The notes: a model not told the origin generated them from the sequence alone. Counted from the stretch's first letter, positions 1 through 9,908 are shown. The stretch is DNA of 64,000 nt from Kordia sp965283645 (GCF_965283645.1 NZ_CBDIPG010000001.1:4340001-4404000), one strand, 5' to 3'. Program-made: numbers and translations.

Positions 1-3000
1 CTTCCTTGTAATAACAGCGCGTATACAGCGTCCGAAGTTGCTTTGGTTGTTGACCAACGATTGGTTTGTTTATTCTTCAATAACCAAATCTTTAAATTAT
101 CAATTGTAGCAACATCACTTGACATTTCTGAAAACACTTCAATCATCAACGCCTGCGTTTCAATTGGCGCCTGATACCAATACCAAGAAGCCGTATTTGC
201 TTTCCAGTACATGCCCAATTCGTCACTTGTAATGCTGTTTTCTTCTAACGAACGTAGAATAGTTTTTGCCGTTTTCGGATTATCCATTCGGTGCGAAACC
301 AATGCCATTAATCCTTTTGCATATAAACTTCTTTTTAACCAATATTTGGTGATTTGCCCTTTGTAATAATCTGAAATGTCTAATACTTCTTTCGATTTTT
401 CAAATTGAGGAAAGAAACTTCGCATGTATAAATAATGCAGTTGCGAATATGATAAATGATCTTTAGAAAGGTCTTCTTTTTTATTGTATTTACGAATGTC
501 TTCATACTCTTTTACAAACTCCGTATCTAAATATGTGATGGCTTTTTCAATAATTGATGACGTTTTGTTTGAAGCATAAATATCTACGCCAAGTTTGTCT
601 AAATGTCCATAACCTGCAATAATGTGTTGTGTGATGAATCGGTTGGCACGTCCGCCTTTAAACCAAGGAAAACCACCTGACGCATACTGCATTTGTTCTA
701 GCTTATTACTAATATTTGATTGTTCATTTTTCATTCGATTTAGATCGAATAATAACGCAATTCGTTTCTTTTGTTCACTTTCTGATTGTGCATCACGAAC
801 CCAAGGTGTTTCTTGAATTAACAACGATTTCAATTCTTGATTCTTCTCTAAATTACTCAACAACGCATCCGAAGATTTCCATTGATTGAATACTGCTTGA
901 ATTCTTGGATTGCTATTTGCAATATGACTTGCCAATGCATTTGCATAGTAACGCGAGAATGTTTGTTCTGCACATTCATACGGATATTCCATCAAATATG
1001 GTAACGCTTGTACGGCATACCAAGCCGGATTGGAAGTTACTTCCAAACTCAGTTTGTGATGTTGTAACGTGCTTGAATTATTTGTAGCAAGTTTATCCAA
1101 TGTAAATGTTTTTGTTTCGTTAGAACGAATCCACATTGGAAGCGTTTCTGTCACTAACATTCTATTTGATAATACGGGTAATGCACCTTGTTCTCCGTCG
1201 CTGAATGCGCCTGCTTTTGCAGTAATGGTATATTGAACTGCCTGAATATTTTCCGGAATATATAATGTCCAAGAAACTTGTGTATTGCCTTCCGCATCAA
1301 CCGTAAATGATTGTTTTGGGTTTCCTAATCGTGGAAATAAAGCAGGATTGATATCATTTCCATTAATCGGATTTGTCAGTTGCAACATGGCTTCTCCATT
1401 CAGTGTTTTTTCTGAAAGATTTGATATTTTACTACTAATTACAATTTTATCACCTTCACGTAAAAAACGCGGTACATTAGGTAATACCATGAGTTCTTTT
1501 TGTGTAACCGTAGTTAAAGTTTTCGTTGCCGAATGTAACTCTTTCGTGTGTGCTAACAATTGCAATTTCCACTTGGTTAATGCTTCGGGAGTTGTAAAAC
1601 TAAACGAAACATTTCCGTCAGCATCTGTTTGTAATTGTGGAAAGAAAAATGCAGTTTCTTGCAGATTTTTACGCGGAACAATAGTTGTAGCTTCGTCCTT
1701 TTTAGCTGCGGATGCACTTGGAGGTGGTACGCTATCAGCAGTAATTGTTGACACTTCTGTCATAGCGAACGAAACTTCTTCTTCCACCATTTCAGCATCA
1801 TTGACAACTTCAATTCCACTGCTTGCATTTTGCATGTTGTATGATACTCTTTGACTTGCTCTTAATACATTTTTTGATTTAAAGTAACCTTTGTAAATAT
1901 ACATGCGAAAGCCAAACCAATTTAGTTTGTCATACGATTGCGTATTGTAATATTGAGATTTATAATCATGATAGCGTGTAAATCCGGAAGTACCAAAACT
2001 TTGCGAACCATTGATGGCTACCGAACTGTAATATGTTGGTTGCGATAAAGGTGAAAATTGCCATTGATGCGATTTAAATTCATCCAACGAAGCATCATAC
2101 ATACTTGTTAATAATTCGGATGCTACTTTTTCGCCTTTTGGACCTTTGATACGAAAACTCCAAGTTTCTTGTTGTCCAGGTTTTAACTTATCTCTAAATG
2201 TTGTTGTTTCAATTTGCAATTCTGATGGTAGATACGCTACTAAAACACGAACTTGTTTTTCTACAATACTATTAAAAATAGTTGTTGTACAGTGAATTAT
2301 AAAACCACCTTCATCCGTTTTTAAGACAGGAATTTCTAGTTGTTGCTTTCCATCTTTTAAAGAAATAACATATGTATTAATAATTTCATGACCTTTTTCA
2401 ATATCAACCGTTACGTTTATATTTTTTGTAGCAGAAGCGATAGTAACGAGTACAGTTTCGTTTGGTGTATACGATGTTTTATCAACAGAAACATCCAATA
2501 GTTTTTGATCTGCCGTACTCTCATCGTTGTCATTCCAGACATCAGTATATGTAATGTCTTTAATTTCCATGCCATTGGCATCTTTCGTTTTTAGCTCAAT
2601 GATATATTTTCCAGATTCCCAACGTTTTATTCTGCCGAGTTCAATGTTGGAAGCAGTTTCAGTATCAAACGATTTATTAAATACTTCTTTCCCTTTTTTC
2701 CATTGTTTATAATCTAATTCTTCACGCGAATAAGCATCATGCGGAAATTGTGTTTTAAATTCACTTTCAGAAAGCATTTTATAATCTGGAACTGCCCAAG
2801 GACGTTTTCGCAACACGCGATCTGGCACTTGTAATTTGTGAATGGTTATAGTTCCTTTTGCAACAACTTTTTCACCATTTAAATTTTTAGTCAGTACTTC
2901 AAGCGTATGATCTTTTTTGGAAGCATCTAACTTTTTGTCAATATTAATAGTGGCAGTTAGCGTATGATATCCAACATGAATAGTTGTTGTTGTACTTCTG

Positions 3001-5399
3001 GTTTCTCCATTAATATCTGTAATATCGGCAGAAACTTCATAATCAAAAACGGGCAATAATGTTTTGTCTGCTTTGAGATCGGGAATTGCTTTAAACGAAA
3101 TTTCAAAGTTACCCGAAGCATCTGTTGTTGTTTCTCCTGTCGTAATTTGTTGCGCCGCAGTTTGTATATATGGACGTCTCCAAAAGGCCCAAATAGGATA
3201 ACGTGGCGTGCGTTTTACCGTATAACTTACTTTTGCATCAGAAATGTTACTACCTGCAAACGCTTTTGCATTTCCTTTGGCAATTACATCATCATTTATA
3301 CTATAGCTTTCCTTTACAGGAAGAAAATTGGCTTCAAATTTTGGACGTTTGTACTCTTCTACAGAAAAGTTGGTTCTTCCAACATTCCCAAATCCTTCTA
3401 TGGTTGCTTGTAACGAAAAATTTCCAGTAAGTCCTGAATTTGGGATGATAAATTCACCTTTGATTGAACCATATTCATTGGTTACAAAAGTTTGCTCGGT
3501 AACTTCTTGATTATTTGCATCACGTAACGTAACTGTAACTTTTTGATTTTTAAATACGATCGATTTTGCATTCTCAGTTTTTACTGAAATACCTTTAAAA
3601 TAGAGCGTTTGCGAAGGTCTGTAAATGCTTCTATCTGTAAAGAAAAATAGATTTACTTTCGGATCAGTATTTGCGCTTCTTCTACTTTTGTATATATAAT
3701 ATTGCCCAAAATAGGCAGTTTCGGTATCATTTTTTATATGAATGTGTACATTTCGTAAACTATAAGCATTATCAAACACAACACTTCCTGTAGCATCAGT
3801 TGTCATTGTTTTTGTGAGTTCATCTTTGGAACTTCTTTCAGAATATTTGAAATCCATTTTTTGATTTACAATCGGTTTTCCTGTATTTCTATCCATTAAC
3901 TGGAAGATGGAATTCTTTGTCGTGTTTTTATGAACTAACGCCATATTTGTCACTTGAACCGTACCAAATGCAAACATATCTTTTTGTAAATCAGAAGTTT
4001 TGGATGCCATTATTACATGATAACCGTTTGGAAGTTTTGGTACAGTAACTTCTGTAGTATGGGATTGATAATCGTTTTCCGTTGGCAATTGTACATTCCA
4101 CTGTTGTTGTGTTGTGAGTTTTTGTAGAAATGCAAACCGATCTTCTTTGTTATATAACTTTGAAAGTTGATGGTATTGCGCTAACGAAATTGTACTTGTA
4201 GAAAAATATAAACGATCTGTATTTTTATAGGTAATTAATAATTTTGAAGCTTGGTCGATAGGTAAATAATTTTCTGTAAGAATGCTAAAGATCGGTTGTT
4301 CAATGCCATGCTTTATGATTTTACATTTTTTTCCAGCAACACTTTTTGGAAATTTTGCAATGACAGCATCACACAATTCTATTGCTTTTTTGTAACTCCA
4401 TTGATATTCTGGTTTGCTAATAGAATTGTATAACGAAGCTTGTCGTTGGTATAAAACAGCGGTTTCGGCATCGTACATTCCTGAATATGGATGTGAACTA
4501 TAGGTTGTTTTTTCATTCTGAAACGCTTCAATAAGTTTTTCAGTTTTATTGTCAAATGTAGCTTTTTGTTTTACATAATATAAACGTTCAATGTTTACAT
4601 TAATTAACGCTTCTGGTGTTTTATCTTTTAAGTGAAAACGAATTAAGTCTTGATAAACTTTTAGAGCTTTTGCTTCCAAAGAAAGTGTATCTTGTGTTGT
4701 TAAATCTATGTCGGCAAAAAGCGTTGCATCACACAAATATTCTGGATTATCTATTGCAAATGCATACGAAGGTCTTGTTAAGTTATTTTCATCCGATTTA
4801 TAAAAAATCAATGCGTTGTGCGCTAGGAAATCATACAGTGTTGGACGGTAAATTCTAGAATCTTTCTCTCGTATAATAATTTCGTCATACATTTTCAAAT
4901 CTAGTTTTTGCAACTGATCTGTATTTGTAAGCGACGCATCGAAATGTGTAAATATTTCTTTAAAAAGTGTATTTAAATCCCAGGTTCTAAAATCGGTTGC
5001 ATCTATTTTTTCTGAGGTTTCTGTTCGTTGATGAAATGTATATCTATTATTAGCATAATATTGCCAATACATACTTCCCAAGATGTTTTGTAAAATGTTT
5101 TTTGCGGGAAATTGTTGTGTACCTATTGCGGCTTTCAACTCATTAATAATTGTCAACTGTGCATCTTCTTCCAAAATCAATTGATACTTTGCTTTGTGTA
5201 AAAATGTTTTAATGATTTGTGGATTGTTTTGATCGTTTTTGGCACGCTTGGAAATTTCCGAAACTTTCTCAAATGCAGATTTAGTCAAGCCTTTCTTCTC
5301 AAAAGTTGCTACTTCTTTCCATAAGTCGGAATAACTTTGTTGGGCATTTGAAAATTGACTAAATAATACAATCATAAATATGGTAAGGATGTTTTTCAT
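1..5399 (-). CDS. Alpha-2-macroglobulin family protein, C-terminus beyond window
   Basis: The reading frame is open from an ATG at 5399 to the left edge, giving about 1,799 residues with the C-terminus missing. It starts with a signal peptide ending in SNAQ. An MG2-type macroglobulin strand (SIYRPSQTLYFKG) lies near residue 590 and the A2M domain near residue 1270. The thioester motif YECAEQ has its Cys at residue 1476 (codons for CAEQ at 963-974). Family knowledge: bacterial alpha-2-macroglobulins are envelope protease traps that hold the attacker covalently through the Cys-Gln thioester. The long helical N-terminus (residues 20-450) before the MG domains is usual for Bacteroidota members of about 1,900-2,050 residues. 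No pbpC neighbour is visible, although the downstream side is cut off. Confident of the family; the trap role is inferred from the intact thioester. Confidence 0.9.
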   Translation of the reverse strand, partial: MKNILTIFMIVLFSQFSNAQQSYSDLWKEVATFEKKGLTKSAFEKVSEISKRAKNDQNNPQIIKTFLHKAKYQLILEEDAQLTIINELKAAIGTQQFPAKNILQNILGSMYWQYYANNRYTFHQRTETSEKIDATDFRTWDLNTLFKEIFTHFDASLTNTDQLQKLDLKMYDEIIIREKDSRIYRPTLYDFLAHNALIFYKSDENNLTRPSYAFAIDNPEYLCDATLFADIDLTTQDTLSLEAKALKVYQDLIRFHLKDKTPEALINVNIERLYYVKQKATFDNKTEKLIEAFQNEKTTYSSHPYSGMYDAETAVLYQRQASLYNSISKPEYQWSYKKAIELCDAVIAKFPKSVAGKKCKIIKHGIEQPIFSILTENYLPIDQASKLLITYKNTDRLYFSTSTISLAQYHQLSKLYNKEDRFAFLQKLTTQQQWNVQLPTENDYQSHTTEVTVPKLPNGYHVIMASKTSDLQKDMFAFGTVQVTNMALVHKNTTKNSIFQLMDRNTGKPIVNQKMDFKYSERSSKDELTKTMTTDATGSVVFDNAYSLRNVHIHIKNDTETAYFGQYYIYKSRRSANTDPKVNLFFFTDRSIYRPSQTLYFKGISVKTENAKSIVFKNQKVTVTLRDANNQEVTEQTFVTNEYGSIKGEFIIPNSGLTGNFSLQATIEGFGNVGRTNFSVEEYKRPKFEANFLPVKESYSINDDVIAKGNAKAFAGSNISDAKVSYTVKRTPRYPIWAFWRRPYIQTAAQQITTGETTTDASGNFEISFKAIPDLKADKTLLPVFDYEVSADITDINGETRSTTTTIHVGYHTLTATINIDKKLDASKKDHTLEVLTKNLNGEKVVAKGTITIHKLQVPDRVLRKRPWAVPDYKMLSESEFKTQFPHDAYSREELDYKQWKKGKEVFNKSFDTETASNIELGRIKRWESGKYIIELKTKDANGMEIKDITYTDVWNDNDESTADQKLLDVSVDKTSYTPNETVLVTIASATKNINVTVDIEKGHEIINTYVISLKDGKQQLEIPVLKTDEGGFIIHCTTTIFNSIVEKQVRVLVAYLPSELQIETTTFRDKLKPGQQETWSFRIKGPKGEKVASELLTSMYDASLDEFKSHQWQFSPLSQPTYYSSVAINGSQSFGTSGFTRYHDYKSQYYNTQSYDKLNWFGFRMYIYKGYFKSKNVLRASQRVSYNMQNASSGIEVVNDAEMVEEEVSFAMTEVSTITADSVPPPSASAAKKDEATTIVPRKNLQETAFFFPQLQTDADGNVSFSFTTPEALTKWKLQLLAHTKELHSATKTLTTVTQKELMVLPNVPRFLREGDKIVISSKISNLSEKTLNGEAMLQLTNPINGNDINPALFPRLGNPKQSFTVDAEGNTQVSWTLYIPENIQAVQYTITAKAGAFSDGEQGALPVLSNRMLVTETLPMWIRSNETKTFTLDKLATNNSSTLQHHKLSLEVTSNPAWYAVQALPYLMEYPYECAEQTFSRYYANALASHIANSNPRIQAVFNQWKSSDALLSNLEKNQELKSLLIQETPWVRDAQSESEQKKRIALLFDLNRMKNEQSNISNKLEQMQYASGGFPWFKGGRANRFITQHIIAGYGHLDKLGVDIYASNKTSSIIEKAITYLDTEFVKEYEDIRKYNKKEDLSKDHLSYSQLHYLYMRSFFPQFEKSKEVLDISDYYKGQITKYWLKRSLYAKGLMALVSHRMDNPKTAKTILRSLEENSITSDELGMYWKANTASWYWYQAPIETQALMIEVFSEMSSDVATIDNLKIWLLKNKQTNRWSTTKATSDAVYALLLQG

Positions 5400-5701
5400 T
5401 CTGTTAAAATTTGATCACACATAGAACGCGATTTGTAACTACATTGGCATAAACCAAGTTGGTATCTTTTACGTATGTAAAGTAAGAATTTTAAAAACAA
5501 TACGTTCTAACTATGAATTATTATTTTGTAAATAACAAAGAGCATTCCAAAAATAGATTTATAGCAATAATGAATGTGAAGTGTAATGGCAAAGAGTTGT
5601 TTGGCTGAGATTTACTTTCTAGAATAGAAAAAATATGTATATAAACAGATGAAATCTTATCTTTGGAACAATAGCTGCTATTAGTAAAAAAACTAAAATT
5701 T
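5400..5701. other. Divergent intergenic region
   Basis: This gap lies between the divergently transcribed macroglobulin gene (leftward) and the TPR gene (rightward), so it should hold both promoters. A TATCTTTG box on the plus strand at 5658-5665 fits the Bacteroidota -7 consensus TAnnTTTG, about 37 bases before the TPR start. On the minus strand TATTTTTG at 5548-5555 is a weaker candidate for the macroglobulin gene, about 150 bases from its ATG. I see no ORF, RNA gene or clear repeat here. Confidence 0.5.
5658..5665 (+). promoter_or_regulatory. Putative -7 box (TATCTTTG) for the TPR gene
   Basis: It matches TAnnTTTG at all fixed positions and would put the transcription start about 30 bases before the ATG at 5702. 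No clean -33 TTTG is found at the usual 19-base spacing, so support rests on the -7 box alone. Confidence 0.4.
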
Positions 5702-6661
5702 ATGCGCGTGAAATACTATTTTCTACTTTTTGTATGCACTCCAATGTTTTTGTGGAGTCAAACACCTTCCGAAACGGTAACCGATTTATTTGCAAAGAAA
5801 CAATACAATAAAGCAATTACGGTGATAGAATCGGAATTGGATAAATCGCCAAATAATAAGCAGTTTATCGAGTTTTTAGGTGATGCATACGGCTATCAAG
5901 AAAACTGGGACGAAGCCATTGATAACTACGAAAAGTTGGTAGAAATGGACGATTCCAATGCAAATTACCATTACAAATATGGTGGCGCAATGGGCATGAA
6001 AGCGTTGAATGTAAATAAATTTCGTGCGTTGGGTTTGATTGGTGACATTAAACGATCGTTTAAAAAAGCGGCGGAACTCGATCCAACTCATATAGATACA
6101 CGTTGGGCATTGGTAGAATTGTACATGCAATTGCCAGGTATTGTTGGTGGAAGCAAACGAACTTCTATGAAATACGCCAACGAACTTCAAAATTTGTCAA
6201 AAGTAGATGGATATTTAGCGAAAGGCTATATTTATGAATACGATGACGAACCAGAATTGGCTGAGAAATATTATAAAATGGCGATTGAAATTGGTGGTTC
6301 ATTAACATGTTATAAAAAGCTAACCGATTTATACGAAAAACAAAAACAACCCAAAAAAGCCATTGCAAATATTGAAAAAGCACATCAAAAACACCAACGA
6401 AATGCATTGCATTACCAAATTGGAAAAGTGGCGGCAGAGTACAACTTAGAACTCGAAAAAGGGGAGAAGTGCTTGTACATTTATATTGAAAACTACACGG
6501 CTAAAGATGGTGTTCCAAAATCGTGGGCATATTACCGTTTGGCACAAATATTCAAACACAAACGCAACAAACAAGAAGCACTAAAGTGGATTGATAAAGC
6601 GTTGGCTGAAAAAGAGTTGAAACCTTTTAAGAAGCAAAAGGCAGTTATTTTGGGGATGTGA
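5702..6661 (+). CDS. Secreted tetratricopeptide repeat protein
   Basis: 319 residues starting with a signal peptide (MRVKYYFLLFVCTPMFLWSQ). The rest is a helical solenoid of TPR-like units, clearest at residues 25-100 (FLGDAYGYQENWDEAIDNYE pattern), 180-240 and 270-310. TPR proteins are protein-protein scaffolds; no catalytic motif is visible and the partner cannot be named. The family is close to uncharacterised exported TPR proteins of flavobacteria. It faces the next gene convergently with only 8 bases between them and is probably monocistronic. TPR assignment is firm; cellular role unknown. Confidence 0.8.
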   Translation: MRVKYYFLLFVCTPMFLWSQTPSETVTDLFAKKQYNKAITVIESELDKSPNNKQFIEFLGDAYGYQENWDEAIDNYEKLVEMDDSNANYHYKYGGAMGMKALNVNKFRALGLIGDIKRSFKKAAELDPTHIDTRWALVELYMQLPGIVGGSKRTSMKYANELQNLSKVDGYLAKGYIYEYDDEPELAEKYYKMAIEIGGSLTCYKKLTDLYEKQKQPKKAIANIEKAHQKHQRNALHYQIGKVAAEYNLELEKGEKCLYIYIENYTAKDGVPKSWAYYRLAQIFKHKRNKQEALKWIDKALAEKELKPFKKQKAVILGM

Positions 6662-6669
6662 TATTGTAT

Positions 6670-7047
6670 TCATTGAATTTTAATGAATTCGAGAATTTCA
6701 TCCACCGTAGTACTTTTGACGTGCACTTTTATTCGATTACCATTTATTTCTAAAATTTCACAATAGATTTTCTTTCCAATAATTCCGCTTACATCTTTTT
6801 TATAATTTAGAATTTCACTGTAAGTCATTACATATTTACATTCAGATGTCCATTCAAGCGTAGTTTTTACTATGGTATTATCATCTGGATTTGTCTCAGT
6901 TTGTAATGAGTCAGTTCGAATAATTTTATCAAACATATTTTTATCTACATATCGAAATTCACCAGTTTTGAAATCAGCACATTTTTTTTCTTGAGCGTAA
7001 TTACTGAAAGTGAAAAGTAACATTAATAGCGTAAGGAGGTTTTTCAC
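6670..7047 (-). CDS. Small secreted protein of unknown function
   Basis: The frame is open from a TTG at 7080, but the GTG at 7045-7047 is preferred because it begins a compact signal peptide (KNLLTLLMLLFTFSNYAQ) without an extra N-terminal tail. The mature part (about 105 residues) is beta-rich and charged. It contains CADFKTGEFRY, a pattern common in small exported flavobacterial proteins, and a second Cys in WTSECKY, so one disulfide is possible. No family with known function is recognised. It is convergent with the TPR gene, and no promoter was found upstream. Confidence 0.6.
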   Translation of the reverse strand: MKNLLTLLMLLFTFSNYAQEKKCADFKTGEFRYVDKNMFDKIIRTDSLQTETNPDDNTIVKTTLEWTSECKYVMTYSEILNYKKDVSGIIGKKIYCEILEINGNRIKVHVKSTTVDEILEFIKIQ

Positions 7048-7157
7048 AATATAGACTCTACGAAATATAGAATATTTCAAATTATTTTTTTAAAGATGTA
7101 GAAGTATTCTCAAATCTGCAATTTAATTATAGTGGAGTATTTTTTGCTCATATGATT

Positions 7158-7919
7158 CTACTCCATCATTGCTACAACTCTTGCAGGCGCCGCAGAAGCA
7201 CCAACAATTTTTAACGGAAATACCGCAACTTTAAAGCCTGAATACGGAAGTGCGTCTAAGTTGACCAATTGTTCCATATGGCAATATTCTTTGCGTTGTC
7301 CGACCAAATGTGCTTCCCAAAATAATTCTGAATCTCCAGTTTCTTTGGCTTTTTTTAGCATATGTGGTAATGGCAAATCCCAGCCCCAAGAATCAATTCC
7401 CATAACTTTAATACCTTTGTCAATCAACCATTCGGTAGCTTCGGCGCTCATTCCTGTGCCAATCTTATGAAAGTCTTTTGTTCCGTTAAATTTGTCTCTT
7501 CCCGTTTTGATTAAGACAATCATTTTAGGTTCAATAGTTAACTTATTTTCTTCCAAAAACGTTGTAATATCTTCCACCGTAATCGCATCAAAATCAGCTT
7601 TGTGTTTCATGTCAATCACAATTCCTTGACCATAACACCAATCGAGTGGAACTTCATCAATTGTTTTTGCTTTTTCACCATTTACCGTTGGCGAATAATG
7701 CCAAGGCGCATCAATATGTGTGGTAGAATGCACGCCCATTTTCTGAATTGTATCATCTGCCCAACCTGTAAATCCTTTTGGAAATAATCTAAAAGGCAAT
7801 CCCAATACGCGAATCAACCATTTGGCTTTCCGATGTGGTTTATGCTTGATTTTTACTTTCATAAACCAAGGATCGTTTTTGTTGTATTGAATCGGTTTGG
7901 ATAAGTCGATGATTTTCAT
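7158..7919 (-). CDS. Cyclase / kynurenine formamidase-like hydrolase
   Basis: 253 residues, no signal peptide. The metal-binding signature HxxTHxDxPxH of the cyclase family appears as H64-S-T-T-H68-I-D70-A-P-W-H74. Family knowledge: these are Zn- or Mn-dependent hydrolases of N-formylkynurenine, isatin or related amides and lactams, and many paralogues have unknown substrates. Tryptophan-catabolism genes are not next to it, so calling it KynB would be over-reach. Only 16 bases separate it from the propeller-like secreted protein upstream, which suggests co-transcription and a catabolic rather than biosynthetic role. Family call firm, substrate open. Confidence 0.85.
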   Translation of the reverse strand: MKIIDLSKPIQYNKNDPWFMKVKIKHKPHRKAKWLIRVLGLPFRLFPKGFTGWADDTIQKMGVHSTTHIDAPWHYSPTVNGEKAKTIDEVPLDWCYGQGIVIDMKHKADFDAITVEDITTFLEENKLTIEPKMIVLIKTGRDKFNGTKDFHKIGTGMSAEATEWLIDKGIKVMGIDSWGWDLPLPHMLKKAKETGDSELFWEAHLVGQRKEYCHMEQLVNLDALPYSGFKVAVFPLKIVGASAAPARVVAMME

Positions 7920-7935
7920 GGTAGAAAATGTTAGG

Positions 7936-9273
7936 TTAGTTTGTTTTTACTTTAATTCCCGAAAGTAAATAATCAGGATTGTCGGTTCCGAAAGTTAAAA
8001 ATAAATACAGATAATTATTATGAAATATCGGAGAAATAAAACCACCTAAATGATCAGAAGCCCATTCGTATTCAGGATATTTATTGTGTATTGTCATCGG
8101 ATTTACGATTAATGGACTGCGTTTGTCGTGAACCCATTCATCGTTTTCAAGCTTTAGCAAACCATATTCACGATTGAAAGACGTTAAATACTCAGATGGC
8201 AATTCTTCACTTCCTAGCAATATATATAGTTCTGAATTGAATGTTATATAACTTGCATCATCTACTTTTCCGTGTAAATATCCAGTTTCGTTTTTTGCTT
8301 GCTGAATTATTTTTGTAGAAAGAATTCCTTTGTTATTGTCAAATGCTTTTAAAATGTTTTTTGTGGTCATTTCATGTACTTCTGATGCAACAGCTCGTTT
8401 CGTTCTTTTGTGAAACAACACTCTAAATACACCATCGTGTTTTGTAATTGCTAACGGGAAACTGTTTTGCTGTTCATCATGCCATTCTGGAATATTGATT
8501 TCTTTTGGTGCTTGTACAATTTCAAGCTTTTTATTCAACAGCATATATGCAGATGTGTAGTTTCCGTTTGGTTGTTCTACCGCAAGTAATACTAAGAATG
8601 TACCATCTTTTAACGCTAACGGGTTTCCTGTGCTGAATACATTTCCTGTTGCCTTTGCAAACGGAATTTGATCTGTACTAAGTATTTTTTCATCGTGAAA
8701 TGTCCAGTTTTCTAAATCAGAACTTGTTGCATAATAAATGGATCTTTTTTCATGCGCTCCAAAGACAACTGGTGTTAGTAATACATAGTCGTTTTTAGCT
8801 TTTTTGATGATGCCGCCAGATTGTATATAGTTGATATATTTGTCTTTTATATGTGTTGGATAAGTTTCAAATAGCGGTTTATTCTGTATGATTTCATAAT
8901 TGATAAACGGATTGAAAAACTCCAACGTTTCGCCTTCATCCATGTTAAAGACTCCTGCATAGGTTTCGCCAAGCGTAATCCAACCAGAATTGACATCTAC
9001 ATTTTTTATTTCAACAATCGTAGACGCTTCTTCACTTTGCGTTATAAACCACGATTGATTGCCTGTTGCTTTAACCAATAACTTTTCAAGTTGTGTATAA
9101 TTGGTTTTGATACGATTGTTAGTTTCATCAATTTCAACTACATAAATTGGATTTGCGCGTGCAATATTACTTTTCGTATCTGAAATTAAACAATTTTCAA
9201 AAATCGCATTCAAATCTTGCGCTTGAAGCGATATGCTTGAAATGAGATATAAAAACAGGATTAGTTTTTTCAT
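7936..9273 (-). CDS. Secreted beta-propeller-like protein (glycoside-hydrolase-43-like fold), unknown function
   Basis: 445 residues with a clear signal peptide (MKKLILFLYLISSISLQAQ). The mature protein is beta-rich and has repeated blade-like segments such as YYATSSDLENWTFHDEKIL and FSTGNPLALKDGTFLVLL. This resembles the five-bladed propellers of GH43/GH32/GH130-type enzymes and sialidase-like proteins, in which a date- or order-like motif precedes an acidic residue. The catalytic acid triad cannot be assigned by eye. It is the first gene of a two-gene unit with the cyclase; a TACATTTG -7 box lies 33 bases before its ATG. Fold assignment is tentative. Confidence 0.5.
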   Translation of the reverse strand: MKKLILFLYLISSISLQAQDLNAIFENCLISDTKSNIARANPIYVVEIDETNNRIKTNYTQLEKLLVKATGNQSWFITQSEEASTIVEIKNVDVNSGWITLGETYAGVFNMDEGETLEFFNPFINYEIIQNKPLFETYPTHIKDKYINYIQSGGIIKKAKNDYVLLTPVVFGAHEKRSIYYATSSDLENWTFHDEKILSTDQIPFAKATGNVFSTGNPLALKDGTFLVLLAVEQPNGNYTSAYMLLNKKLEIVQAPKEINIPEWHDEQQNSFPLAITKHDGVFRVLFHKRTKRAVASEVHEMTTKNILKAFDNNKGILSTKIIQQAKNETGYLHGKVDDASYITFNSELYILLGSEELPSEYLTSFNREYGLLKLENDEWVHDKRSPLIVNPMTIHNKYPEYEWASDHLGGFISPIFHNNYLYLFLTFGTDNPDYLLSGIKVKTN

Positions 9274-9305
9274 AAAAATTTTTAGCAGCCGTTGATGCGC
9301 TTTAA

Positions 9306-9313
9306 CAAATGTA
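9306..9313 (-). promoter_or_regulatory. Putative -7 box (TACATTTG) for the propeller/cyclase pair
   Basis: Read on the minus strand this matches TAnnTTTG exactly and ends 33 bases before the ATG at 9273. It lies in the short spacer after the dioxygenase stop codon. No convincing -33 element was found. Confidence 0.4.
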
Positions 9314-9320
9314 GTGAAGA

Positions 9321-9908
9321 TTATCTATACGGCGGACCAGAAACCCAGCCCACAATAGATTGTCGGACACCTTTCGTAATAGGAGTGATACGATGAATAA
9401 TGAATGAAGGAAAAATAATGATCGTTCCTTTTTTTCGTGGTGCTTTTACTATTTTTTGGTTAATCATAAATTCCAAATCGCCACCTTCATATTCATCGGA
9501 TTCCGAGAGTTGAATTGTCATACTTAGTTTTCGTGCCGAAATTTCTCCTGCGCCAAAATCTAAATGCCAATCAAAAAAATCGCCTTCTGAATAGCGTGTC
9601 AATTGTAATTCTTGATGAAAGCCTAGTAAATCGAACCAATAGCGTTCATTATTGCAATTAATGGCGAGTCCAGCTAATTTGTGATAAATCCAATCATTTT
9701 GTTGTGTGTTTTCAATAAACATGACAGAACTTTTTCGCAATTCGTCATCATATTGATTTTCTCCAGCTAGTGTTGCTTTAATCGTTTTATCATCATCCCA
9801 AAAGTTTAGAATCATATTCACTTCATGCGGAAGAAAAAGTCCTTCATAGGATACAAATTCTGCAAAGTTATGTTTAAGTGGAAGTCCAAAAGAATAGTTG
9901 ATTGCCAT
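9321..9908 (-). CDS. 2-oxoglutarate/Fe(II)-dependent dioxygenase (P4Hc / PKHD-type hydroxylase)
   Basis: 195 residues from the ATG at 9908; a GTG three codons upstream is less likely. The Fe(II) facial triad is visible: H115-L-D117 in DWHLDFG and H172 in FIIHRITP. The 2-oxoglutarate-binding Arg is R182 in GVRQSIVGW. GGDLEF and KGTIIIFPSF complete the double-stranded beta-helix core. Such prolyl-4-hydroxylase-like enzymes act on protein side chains, small molecules or, as PiuC homologues, near siderophore receptors. No receptor gene is directly adjacent in operon orientation, so the substrate is unknown. No signal peptide, so cytoplasmic. Confidence 0.85.
   Translation of the reverse strand: MAINYSFGLPLKHNFAEFVSYEGLFLPHEVNMILNFWDDDKTIKATLAGENQYDDELRKSSVMFIENTQQNDWIYHKLAGLAINCNNERYWFDLLGFHQELQLTRYSEGDFFDWHLDFGAGEISARKLSMTIQLSESDEYEGGDLEFMINQKIVKAPRKKGTIIIFPSFIIHRITPITKGVRQSIVGWVSGPPYR

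Noticed and set aside
1285..1854. 189-codon plus-strand ORF
   Set aside because: It lies antisense to the alpha-2-macroglobulin frame, which has clear family motifs through the same bases; the encoded protein looks like no family.
3147..3510. Three overlapping plus-strand ORFs
   Set aside because: All are antisense to the macroglobulin gene; none has family features.
5548..5555. TATTTTTG as the macroglobulin promoter
   Set aside because: It lies about 150 bases from the start codon and has no -33 partner; too weak for its own entry.
7158..7919. Naming the cyclase kynB
   Set aside because: The motif is shared by many cyclase-family hydrolases and no tryptophan-degradation gene is near.
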